From: Nitrospirota bacterium
GTDB lineage: Bacteria; Nitrospirota_A; Leptospirillia; Leptospirillales; Leptospirillaceae
Direction: 5' to 3'
Assembly: GCA_021838585.1 (NCBI GenBank)
Contig: JAKCDE010000053.1
Location: forward strand, 1 to 5,712
Length of the DNA stretch: 5,712 nt
Below are positions 1-5,712 of this stretch, in pieces (position 1 is the stretch's first letter; every line of letters starts with the position of its first letter). Both the position numbers and the translations under genes were made by a program. Under the pieces are notes generated by a model that ran no database searches, was not told the origin of the DNA, and saw only the letters and a program-made list of their open reading frames with translations.

Positions 1-44
1 GCTAGGAGATTCAAGGGTCAAACTGGTTTTCTGAAATGCTCCGC

Positions 45-60
45 CCTTCGAGCCTTCGAG
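45..60. repeat. Perfect tandem 8-bp direct repeat upstream of a promoter
   Basis: CCTTCGAG occurs twice head to tail (45-52 and 53-60) with no spacer. It ends 8 bp before the -35 box at 69, a position where activators often bind. The second copy, extended to CCTTCGAGAGG (53-63), recurs exactly at 319-329 at the end of the small gene downstream. That it is an operator is inference from position only. Confidence 0.5.
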
Positions 61-68
61 AGGGAGAG

Positions 69-97
69 TTGACCCCTTTCTTCCTCTGGAGTATAGT
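69..97 (+). promoter_or_regulatory. Sigma70-type promoter for the small membrane-protein gene
   Basis: TTGACC (69-74) and TATAGT (92-97) are separated by exactly 17 bp, which is close to the sigma70 consensus. Transcription would start near 104 and give a leader of about 94 nt before the ATG at 198. The leader contains a small perfect inverted repeat, ATGCCG-AA-CGGCAT (147-160). The promoter lies inside the longer upstream reading-frame extension of the small gene, which argues against starts before it. Confidence 0.7.
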
Positions 98-185
98 GTG
101 GTTTGCCTATAGGTCTTGGAATACTTGTCGTTTTTTCCCGGGACCGATGCCGAACGGCATGGAATCGAATCGCGAACGATTTTCT

Positions 186-193
186 GAGGGAGG
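186..193 (+). promoter_or_regulatory. Ribosome binding site fixing the start at 198
   Basis: The purine-rich GAGGGAGG at 186-193 lies 4-8 bases before ATG 198 and is the only good Shine-Dalgarno match in this reading frame. It favours the 44-residue product over a start at ATG 36, which would place the promoter inside the coding region. Confidence 0.65.
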
Positions 194-197
194 GATC

Positions 198-332
198 ATG
201 CCTTACAAGATGGGTTCTTTCAATCCTACCGATGCAAACTACGCCAATCTGACCCTGTTTGTCGTCTTCGTCGTTCTGACCGGAGTCGCCCTTCTGACCG
301 CCTTCACGATCATGAAGACCTTCGAGAGGTAA
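198..332 (+). CDS. Small single-pass membrane protein, unknown function (44 aa)
   Basis: I do not recognise the family. The predicted 44-residue product has a polar N-terminus (MPYKMGSFNPTDANYAN), then one strongly hydrophobic segment at about residues 18-39 rich in Val, Leu, Phe and Thr, and a short charged tail ending KTFER. It has no cysteine or histidine, so it is not itself a haem or metal protein. Length and shape resemble small accessory subunits of membrane complexes, such as the single-helix subunits of terminal oxidases, but that is only an analogy. It appears to be a one-gene transcription unit, with a near-consensus promoter at 69-97, a leader of about 94 nt, a good ribosome site at 186-193 and a terminator-like hairpin at 452-471. 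A near-consensus promoter on such a small gene suggests abundant expression. Reality of the gene is likely; its function is open. Confidence 0.72.
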   Translation: MPYKMGSFNPTDANYANLTLFVVFVVLTGVALLTAFTIMKTFER

Positions 333-451
333 ATTTTTAAACACTCAGGTTCGCCAGGTGAAGCCTTCCTGGGGGTCTGTGAGCCTTATTTGATTTTGAT
401 GGCATTATCCTGATGGATTCATTCCTCTTTTCGAGGGCGGGGTTTCTCCCT

Positions 452-471
452 AGCGGGGGGATCCCGCTTTT
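452..471 (+). terminator. Rho-independent terminator-like hairpin
   Basis: AGCGGG pairs with CCCGCT (6 bp, mostly G-C) around a 5-nt loop and is followed by a short T-rich run (TTTTCTGTTCTT). It lies 120 bp past the small membrane-protein gene and 36 bp before the TTG of the penicillin-binding protein gene. It could end the upstream transcript. It could also act as an attenuator if mrcA is read from further upstream, since I see no convincing promoter between it and mrcA. The T-run is short, so strength is uncertain. Confidence 0.5.
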
Positions 472-506
472 CTGTTCTTAAGCTTATCCATGACCTCCGG
501 GCGGCC

Positions 507-2867
507 TTGAAAAAATTTCTTCTCATCACCTTCATTGTCCTCCTCATCATCGGGGCCACGGCCGGGACGGCCGGGTATTATTTCTACAAACGGGTCGTGG
601 CCGGGGTTCCGTCGGTCGATTTCCTGCGTCATTACGTTCCCTTCACAACCTCCCACATCTACGACCGGAACGGACAGAGGATCGGATCCTTCTACAAGGA
701 ACGCCGGGAGTATGTTCCTCTGGGCAAGATTCCTCCGATGGTCGTCCGCACCATCCTGGCGGTGGAGGACGACCATTTCTACCAGCATGGCGCCCTCGCG
801 TATGGGTCGATCATCCGGGCCGCGATCTCCGATGCCCTGGCAGGATACCTCCGGGAGGGGGCGAGCACCATCACCCAGCAGCTGGCGCGCAACATCTTTC
901 TGACCCACCGGAAGACCTTTATCCGGAAGCTTCGGGAGGCCATCCTGTCCTACCGGATCGAAAAGGTCCTGACCAAGGATGAGATCCTGGAGCTCTATCT
1001 TAACCAGATTTATCTGGGGGAGGGTGCCTACGGGGTTTCGGCCGCGGCCAGGACCTATTTCGGAAAATCACTCTCCGAACTCACCATTCCAGAAATGGCG
1101 ATGATCGCCGGCATGATCCGCTCTCCCATCGAGTTCTCTCCATTTTTGCATCCGGAGGCCAGCAAGCGCCGCCAGTTGGTCGTTCTCGACAGAATGGTCC
1201 ATGTCCACGTCATCACGGAGGAGGAAAAGAAAAAGGCTTACGCCGCTCCCCTCGAGCTGGTGCCCCCCGTCCATTCGGTGAGCCCGAGCTCCTACTTTCT
1301 CGAATTTGTGCGCCAGAAGCTCGAAAGGGAGATGCCGGCGAAGAAGCTCTTCGGCGGGGGGCTGCGGATTTTCACCACGCTTGATCTTCGCATCCAGCTC
1401 CAGGCGGTCCAGGCTCTCCGGAAGGGGCTTCGGGCCATCGACCGGCGGCAGGGGTTCCGGGGCCCGGTCCGGATTCTTTCTCGCGCGGATCTCCTTAAGG
1501 TCGTGCGTGAAACGCATCCTTCCGTTGATTCCGCCGCGCTGGAAGATCAGACCGGATCCCGCTCCGAAGTGACGATCTTGCGAGTCGGTCCAAAATATGC
1601 CTGGTTCTCCCTGGACCGCCACCTCGGACGCATATCGGTCGAGCACGCGCTCTGGGCCAGAACCGTTCTTTCCGGACCCGACATCAATCGGGACAGAAAG
1701 GTTTTGAAATCCTTCTCCCTTGAGAAAATCCTTCGTCCCGGGGATGTGGTCGATGCCCATATCCTCGCCCGGACGAAGGAGAAGGCCGGGTGGATTTTCG
1801 AGGGATCTTTGGACCAGGTGCCTCTGGTCCAGGGGGCGGTGGTGGCACTCGATCCGAAGACCGGAGGGATCCTGGCCATGGTGGGGGGCTACAGCTTCAA
1901 ACGAAGCAAGTTCAATCGGGCGGTCCAGGCGCTCCGGCAGCCCGGATCTGTCTTCAAGGTGATCGATTATGGAGCGGCACTCGAAAGGGGGTTTGCTCCG
2001 GGAAGCATCCTGAACGACTCCCCCCTCGTTTTTTTTGACCGTATTCATCACAAGGTCTGGCGACCGAAGGACTTCGAGAAAAACTTCCTGGGACCGGTTC
2101 CCATGAGAAAGGCCCTGGCGGAGTCGATCAACCTCGCGACCATTCGGCTCGTCCGGAAAGTCGGCGTGGGCCATGTAATCGATTTCGCCCGGAGGCTCGG
2201 AATCACCACGCCCCTTCCACATGACCTCACACTGGCGTTGGGTTCGGCGACAGTCCGTCCCATCGAAATCACCGGCGCCTATTCCGTCATCGCCAACGAA
2301 GGGGTCCGGGAGCCTCTCCACGCCGTGGACAGGGTCTTCGATTACCACAAGACGACGATTTACAGGTCCATGCCCGATCCGCACCCGGTCTACGATCCGG
2401 CCTACGCCTATCTCCTGACCTCGATGATGCAGAGCGTGATCCGGGAAGGGACAGGGAAGGACGCCCTCTCGCTCGGGGTCCTTCTGGCCGGAAAGACCGG
2501 AACCACGAACAATTTCAGGGATGCCTGGTTCATCGGTTTTTCCCCGGGACTCGTTGTGGGGGTCTATGTCGGTATGGACGACCACCGGTCGATGGGGCAC
2601 GGAGAGTTCGGAGCCCGGGCGGCCCTGCCCATCTGGATGGATGTGATGCGGGGGGCGCTCCCCTATTTTCCGCCGAACCAGACCTTCCGGATCCCCGACG
2701 ACATCGTCGACGTCCGGATCGACCCCGACACCGGGCTTCGCGTTCCGCTTACGGCCCAGAAGTTCGTCGTTGAGGAGTACAAGAAGGGAGAAGAGCCTCC
2801 GACGGAGGCGACGACGGGAACGCCCCTTCCCGACGCCGGCCTGTATAATCTGAACGGGGCCCCCTAG
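507..2867 (+). CDS. mrcA: Penicillin-binding protein 1A, bifunctional peptidoglycan glycosyltransferase/transpeptidase
   Basis: This is a class A PBP that polymerises lipid II into glycan strands and cross-links the peptides, on the periplasmic face of the inner membrane. The 786-residue product starts with a very short cytoplasmic tail and a signal-anchor helix (about 4-26). The GT51 glycosyltransferase domain (about 55-225) shows EDDHFYQH with catalytic Glu87, GASTITQQLARN (118-129), and KDEILELYLNQIYLGEGAYG with the second acidic residue at about Glu162. A linker/OB-like region follows (about 290-435). The transpeptidase domain (about 440-715) has all three active-site motifs: SVFK (nucleophile Ser481, Lys484), SIN (540-542) and KTGT (663-666). 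The C-terminus is a polar tail. Length is normal for PBP1A. The start is TTG at 507; no in-frame ATG or GTG lies close upstream, and the codons from it encode a typical lysine-plus-hydrophobic anchor. Shine-Dalgarno support is weak (GGGCGG, 499-504). It may be co-transcribed with the gene at 2970. Confidence 0.96.
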   Translation: MKKFLLITFIVLLIIGATAGTAGYYFYKRVVAGVPSVDFLRHYVPFTTSHIYDRNGQRIGSFYKERREYVPLGKIPPMVVRTILAVEDDHFYQHGALAYGSIIRAAISDALAGYLREGASTITQQLARNIFLTHRKTFIRKLREAILSYRIEKVLTKDEILELYLNQIYLGEGAYGVSAAARTYFGKSLSELTIPEMAMIAGMIRSPIEFSPFLHPEASKRRQLVVLDRMVHVHVITEEEKKKAYAAPLELVPPVHSVSPSSYFLEFVRQKLEREMPAKKLFGGGLRIFTTLDLRIQLQAVQALRKGLRAIDRRQGFRGPVRILSRADLLKVVRETHPSVDSAALEDQTGSRSEVTILRVGPKYAWFSLDRHLGRISVEHALWARTVLSGPDINRDRKVLKSFSLEKILRPGDVVDAHILARTKEKAGWIFEGSLDQVPLVQGAVVALDPKTGGILAMVGGYSFKRSKFNRAVQALRQPGSVFKVIDYGAALERGFAPGSILNDSPLVFFDRIHHKVWRPKDFEKNFLGPVPMRKALAESINLATIRLVRKVGVGHVIDFARRLGITTPLPHDLTLALGSATVRPIEITGAYSVIANEGVREPLHAVDRVFDYHKTTIYRSMPDPHPVYDPAYAYLLTSMMQSVIREGTGKDALSLGVLLAGKTGTTNNFRDAWFIGFSPGLVVGVYVGMDDHRSMGHGEFGARAALPIWMDVMRGALPYFPPNQTFRIPDDIVDVRIDPDTGLRVPLTAQKFVVEEYKKGEEPPTEATTGTPLPDAGLYNLNGAP

Positions 2868-2956
2868 CCGCATTCTTCGGGATGGCCGGGAAAACATGCT
2901 AAGATATTCGCATCGTCCCTTATCCAGTCAATCACGAGAACCATGTCGGCATTCAT

Positions 2957-2963
2957 GGAGGAG
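2957..2963 (+). promoter_or_regulatory. Strong ribosome binding site choosing the ATG at 2970
   Basis: GGAGGAG lies 6 bases before ATG 2970. Two earlier in-frame ATGs (2943 and 2955) have no comparable site, and the one at 2955 overlaps this sequence. The shorter, 207-residue product is therefore preferred over the 216-residue one. Confidence 0.7.
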
Positions 2964-2969
2964 ACTTCC

Positions 2970-3593
2970 ATGGACCGGGATCCGGCCAGCTTCCCTCCTT
3001 CGCCAACCGGAGGAGTTCTTTCCCTCACCGTCCATCTCCCCGAATCTCTCGCCCGGGCCCTTTCCGAAAAAGCGGGCACCCTGGGACTCAGCCGGGAGGA
3101 ATGTCTCGTCCGGGCGCTTGCGGAGGATCTTTCCGCCGCAGAGGTTGTTCCCGGTCCCGTCCGGGCCGAAATCGGACGGCTGTCCGAGAAAAGCGACCGG
3201 CTGATGGAGTCGATACGGGAGGAGTTTCGGGAGATCGACGACCGGAACCGCCGGGCCTATGAAGCCCTGGCCCAGTCCCTGAAGCCTTCCCGAAAGGAGT
3301 GGGGGCTTATCGGGGGAGGAGCGTCGGTGGTCGCCCTTCTTCTGGTCCTCATGGCCTTCGTGTTCGGGAAGGGGCCTTCCGGTGGGAGCGTTCCTGTCCC
3401 TTCGGGCAAGTCGGGAGTCTCCCTCCCCTCCCAGCTTGGGGAAAAAGACAAGTACATCTATTTCGTCGGGCGCTGGTACCTGGGGGTCCGGGACCGCATG
3501 TCCGCCAAAGAGCGTCTCTTCCTCGAGAACTACTTAAAGCCCTTCGACAACTTTGACGAAGATCTGAAGGCCAGGAAAGCCGCGGGTCTCTGA
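2970..3593 (+). CDS. Membrane-anchored protein with ribbon-helix-helix-like N-terminus, unknown function
   Basis: I do not recognise a named family for the 207-residue product. Residues about 16-53 look like a CopG/Arc-type ribbon-helix-helix unit: a strand (VLSLTVHLP), a first helix (ESLARALSEKAGTLG) and a second helix (SREECLVRALAEDL). Residues about 63-104 are highly charged and helical, with coiled-coil potential. Residues about 111-133 form one clear transmembrane helix (GLIGGGASVVALLLVLMAFV), followed by a Gly/Ser/Pro-rich linker (134-155). The C-terminal segment is conserved-looking and aromatic-rich (about 160-190, with YIYFVGRWYLGVRDRM). With no signal peptide and basic residues before the helix, the N-terminus should be cytoplasmic and the C-terminus periplasmic. 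The gene begins 102 bp after mrcA on the same strand, possibly in one transcript; a weak promoter (TTCGGG...TAAGAT, 2876-2905) is possible. The RHH assignment rests on pattern only, and the strand and helices could also be a dimerisation module without DNA binding. Confidence 0.82.
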   Translation: MDRDPASFPPSPTGGVLSLTVHLPESLARALSEKAGTLGLSREECLVRALAEDLSAAEVVPGPVRAEIGRLSEKSDRLMESIREEFREIDDRNRRAYEALAQSLKPSRKEWGLIGGGASVVALLLVLMAFVFGKGPSGGSVPVPSGKSGVSLPSQLGEKDKYIYFVGRWYLGVRDRMSAKERLFLENYLKPFDNFDEDLKARKAAGL

Positions 3594-3594
3594 A

Positions 3595-4407
3595 TCAGGT
3601 TTTTCCATGAACGGATTTTCGGGGATCCTCGGGGCGGGGCTGGCTGTGGATGTACGCCGCCACGTCCCAGGCCTGCTGGTCGGACAGGGACTTTCCTTTC
3701 GAGAGAGGCATGTTCATCTTCAGAAATCCCGCCAGCTCGCGCACATTGTAAAAGCCGGCCCCCTTGTTGAAGGAGCGGGGTCCCCAGACCGGAGGGAAGG
3801 CCACCTGATCATTGTCGGACTGCGTCCCCTGGCCGTCCAGACCATGGCAGAGGGAGCAGCGGGCCTCGAAGATCGCTTTTCCGCGGATGGGGCTTGGGGG
3901 GGATGAAGGCTTCGACATCCGGACGATTCCCTGGCCCTTGAGGTAGAGGCCCACGGGGGCGCCCCGGGAAATCCAGAAGGCATAGGCGATGAGGGCCTTC
4001 ATCGTTTTCCCGTCCACCGGCGGCGGGGTGCCGTTGAGAGAGAACCGGAAACATCCCTGGATGCGCTCTTCGAGGGTGTTGACCTGATGGTTCTTGCTCC
4101 GGTAACGGGGATAGGTGCCGTAGGCGCCCCAGAGGGGAGCCGAGTAGGGCTTGATGCCCCGGTCGAGATGGCAGCTTTCGCAGGTGAGGTCGTTTCCGAC
4201 GTACCGGGGGGCGTACTGACCGGTGTGAATGAAAATCAGCTCCCCCTGGCGGATGAGTCGGCCCAATGGACCATTGGGGAGAGTCCCTTCAGCGGGGGGG
4301 GCGAAAAACTGAAAGTTTTTGTTCCCGGATGCGCCGGTCGGGAGGGGATCGATAAGGATTCCGGCGATCAGGGGCAGGAGGAGCAGGGCGAGGCGTCGGG
4401 GGGTCAT
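3595..4407 (-). CDS. tsdA: Thiosulfate dehydrogenase TsdA-like diheme cytochrome c
   Basis: The likely reaction is oxidation of two thiosulfate to tetrathionate in the periplasm, with electrons passed to a cytochrome partner. The 270-residue product has a Sec signal peptide (basic MTPRR, hydrophobic core, cleavage near residue 26-28) and two haem c sites, CESCH (76-80) and CSLCH (184-188). Around the first haem, the run LEERIQGCFRFSLNG (112-126) matches the TsdA/SoxA pattern in which a downstream cysteine, here Cys119, is the second axial ligand. Arg115 and Ser123 sit at the spacing of active-site residues known in TsdA. In the second domain, NMPL (232-235) supplies the probable Met233 ligand, followed by the family-like ending SDQQAWDVAAYIHSQPRP. 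Translation is coupled to the tsdB-like gene by an ATGA overlap; AAGGAG at 4419-4424 is the ribosome site, 11 bases from the ATG. SoxA is the main alternative, but no soxX, soxY or soxZ is visible and the partner gene fits tsdB. Substrate is inferred from family. Confidence 0.86.
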   Translation of the reverse strand: MTPRRLALLLLPLIAGILIDPLPTGASGNKNFQFFAPPAEGTLPNGPLGRLIRQGELIFIHTGQYAPRYVGNDLTCESCHLDRGIKPYSAPLWGAYGTYPRYRSKNHQVNTLEERIQGCFRFSLNGTPPPVDGKTMKALIAYAFWISRGAPVGLYLKGQGIVRMSKPSSPPSPIRGKAIFEARCSLCHGLDGQGTQSDNDQVAFPPVWGPRSFNKGAGFYNVRELAGFLKMNMPLSKGKSLSDQQAWDVAAYIHSQPRPEDPRKSVHGKT

Positions 4408-5180
4408 CGGTTCTTTGTCTCCTTTTCGGGAATGAGCCGGAGCCGGTCCGGCCGGTTTTTCTCGGGAATCTTTCCGTAGACGGGCGGGTCGAGGCTGGCG
4501 AAGTACTGGGCCACCGCCTTGATTTCGCGATTCGTGAGCTTGGAGGCGATCCCCCGCATCAGACCCTCAGGATCGTCCTTTCTCCGGACGATGGCAAAGG
4601 ACAGGAGCTGTCCCATGAGATAGGTCTTGCTCTGCCCCGCGATATAGGGAAAGTTCGGGGGGATTCCGCGGCCGTCCTGGCCGTGGCACAGAATGCAGGC
4701 GGGAATGTTCCGGTCCCAGAGTCCCCGGTGGGCGATCCGGCGTCCGAGTTCCCCGAGAGAAGGGTCGAATTCGGCGGGATCGTGGAGTTTCGGAGTGCGG
4801 ACGGTCGAATAGTAGAGGGCCACCGCCCGGATGTCCCTTCGGGACAGGTTCTGGACGATTCCGTCCATATAGGGGGAATAGCGGGTGCCTTTCTGGACGC
4901 CACGGATCTCCCGGTAGATATAGGTCTCGGTCTGTCCGGCGATGCGGGGGATACCCACGGAGGGCATCCCGCCCCCGTTGATCCGATGGCATTCGGCGCA
5001 GGCGGTGTTCCCTGGAAGTCCGTTGCCCTGCATCGCGATGGTGTGTCCCCAGGCGATAAGGGCGGCTTCATTCTCGCCGGCCCAGGCTTCAGGAGGAGGA
5101 AAGGCTCCGGAGGATCCCGGAAGGATTGTCGCCAGAACCAGTGACGCGGCAAAAGCGGTTTTCGGGATTGGAGCGACCAT
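4404..5180 (-). CDS. tsdB: TsdB-like diheme cytochrome c4, electron acceptor of TsdA
   Basis: The product is probably a periplasmic electron carrier that takes electrons from the TsdA-like enzyme and delivers them to a terminal oxidase. The 258-residue protein has a Sec signal peptide (cleavage after residue 26 or after AWA at 34). It then has two similar class I cytochrome domains, as in cytochrome c4. Domain 1 has CAECH (61-65), and Met105 in the segment YMDGIVQNLSRRDIRAVALYYS-like pattern is the likely sixth ligand. Domain 2 has CILCH (162-166) and Met208, followed by RGIASKLTNREIKAVAQYF. Each domain repeats an IAGQ(T/S)(E/K)TY motif (80-87 and 180-187). The C-terminal tail is strongly charged and lysine/arginine-rich. 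In known tsdBA operons the c4-type tsdB gene precedes tsdA, as here. The start ATG at 5180 has GAGAGG 8 bases upstream (5189-5194). A generic cytochrome c4 remains possible; the neighbour drives the TsdB name. Confidence 0.86.
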   Translation of the reverse strand: MVAPIPKTAFAASLVLATILPGSSGAFPPPEAWAGENEAALIAWGHTIAMQGNGLPGNTACAECHRINGGGMPSVGIPRIAGQTETYIYREIRGVQKGTRYSPYMDGIVQNLSRRDIRAVALYYSTVRTPKLHDPAEFDPSLGELGRRIAHRGLWDRNIPACILCHGQDGRGIPPNFPYIAGQSKTYLMGQLLSFAIVRRKDDPEGLMRGIASKLTNREIKAVAQYFASLDPPVYGKIPEKNRPDRLRLIPEKETKNR

Positions 5181-5216
5181 GCTTCTGACCTCTCGACATG
5201 AATGGGATTTTTGTTA

Positions 5217-5245
5217 ATTATGGGTCGCCTCGAATGCTTCTGCAA
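5217..5245 (-). promoter_or_regulatory. Sigma70-type promoter of the tsdBA operon
   Basis: On the minus strand TTGCAG (5245-5240) and CATAAT (5222-5217) are separated by exactly 17 bp. Transcription would begin near 5210, giving a leader of about 30 nt that contains the tsdB ribosome site. The -35 box is 11 bp from the -35 box of the oppositely directed gap promoter. Confidence 0.7.
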
Positions 5246-5246
5246 G

Positions 5247-5258
5247 CTCCTTCTCCTT
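5247..5258. repeat. Tandem CTCCTT repeat between divergent -35 boxes
   Basis: CTCCTT occurs twice in a row (5247-5252 and 5253-5258), filling the gap between the tsdB and gap -35 boxes and running into the latter. It could be a binding site for a shared regulator, but the repeat is short and polypyrimidine-like, so it may be chance. Confidence 0.35.
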
Positions 5259-5285
5259 GAATGAGGGAGAAAAAAAACGCATAAT
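5257..5285 (+). promoter_or_regulatory. Sigma70-type promoter of gap
   Basis: TTGAAT (5257-5262) and CATAAT (5280-5285) are separated by exactly 17 bp; the spacer includes a run of eight A (5270-5277). Transcription would begin near 5292, leaving a leader of about 69 nt before the gap ATG. The leader has a possible weak hairpin, CCGGA (5307-5311) with TCCGG (5320-5324), and an 18-codon open frame (5301-5357). Confidence 0.7.
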
Positions 5286-5357
5286 CGTGGTCAGAAGACA
5301 ATGGCCCCGGAGCAGAGAATCCGGAGAGAAAACAAAAACAGCGAAGGGATAGGGTAG

Positions 5358-5712
<355 letters not shown>

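Noticed and set aside
36..197. N-terminal extension of the small membrane protein to ATG 36
   Set aside because: It would contain the TTGACC/TATAGT promoter, has no good ribosome site at 36, and the natural start at 198 has a strong one.
18..344. 108-codon minus-strand frame covering the promoter and small gene
   Set aside because: It is low in hydrophobic order, with no motifs, and lies across promoter elements of the plus strand; it is treated as a shadow.
354..372. CCAGG/CCTGG inverted repeat after the small gene as a terminator
   Set aside because: The stem is only 5 bp with a 9-nt loop and no T-run; the hairpin at 452-471 fits better.
2844..2849. TATAAT near the end of mrcA as a promoter for the gene at 2970
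   Set aside because: There is no -35-like hexamer at 16-18 bp spacing upstream (only GC-rich sequence), and the TG of an extended -10 is out of register.
1068..2897. 609-codon open frame on the minus strand opposite mrcA
   Set aside because: It is antisense to a gene with every expected PBP1A motif. The translation is rich in Arg, Gly, Pro and Asp without recognisable domains, as expected from GC-rich third positions of the sense gene.
2943..2969. Earlier start codons (2943, 2955) for the RHH-like membrane protein
   Set aside because: There is no adequate ribosome site before them, while GGAGGAG sits 6 bases before ATG 2970.
4683..5144. 153-codon plus-strand frame opposite tsdB
   Set aside because: It is antisense to a clear diheme cytochrome; the Gly/Pro/Asp-rich translation has no known pattern.

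Overview
The window carries six protein-coding genes of a Gram-negative-type bacterium with fairly GC-rich DNA. The anchors are a bifunctional class A penicillin-binding protein, two exported c-type cytochromes with two haem-binding motifs each, and the start of a glycolytic-type glyceraldehyde-3-phosphate dehydrogenase. Periplasmic multihaem cytochromes that resemble the TsdA/TsdB thiosulfate-oxidising pair suggest a respiratory, possibly chemolithotrophic organism, for example a sulfur or iron oxidiser. I considered a Nitrospirota/Leptospirillum-like or proteobacterial host, but the sequence alone does not settle the phylum.

Layout, left to right. Bases 1-68 hold no gene I can support, only a perfect tandem 8-bp repeat (45-60). 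A well-formed sigma70-type promoter (69-97) drives a 44-residue membrane protein (198-332, plus strand). A short terminator-like hairpin (452-471) follows. Next is mrcA (507-2867, plus), encoding a PBP1A-type peptidoglycan synthase with a TTG start. After about 100 bp comes an unrecognised gene (2970-3593, plus) for a protein with a ribbon-helix-helix-like N-terminus, a helical charged middle and one membrane segment. This gene converges on the next operon, with a single base between the two stop codons.

The minus-strand operon, transcribed from about 5210 down to 3595, is tsdB (5180-4404) followed by tsdA (4407-3595), overlapping by ATGA. The products are a diheme cytochrome c4-like electron carrier and a diheme thiosulfate dehydrogenase candidate. 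The pair would oxidise thiosulfate to tetrathionate in the periplasm and pass electrons to the respiratory chain. Upstream of tsdB and divergent from it is gap (5361 to the window edge, plus). The 180-bp space between them holds two back-to-back promoters, each with a 17-bp spacer and a CATAAT -10 box, and with -35 boxes 11 bp apart. Electron-donor oxidation and central carbon metabolism may therefore share a control region.

There is no sign of mobile elements, CRISPR arrays, tRNA or rRNA genes. No gene-free stretch exceeds 300 bases. The longest are 1-197 (promoter and leader), 333-506 (terminator-like hairpin, otherwise nothing clear) and 5181-5360 (divergent promoters).
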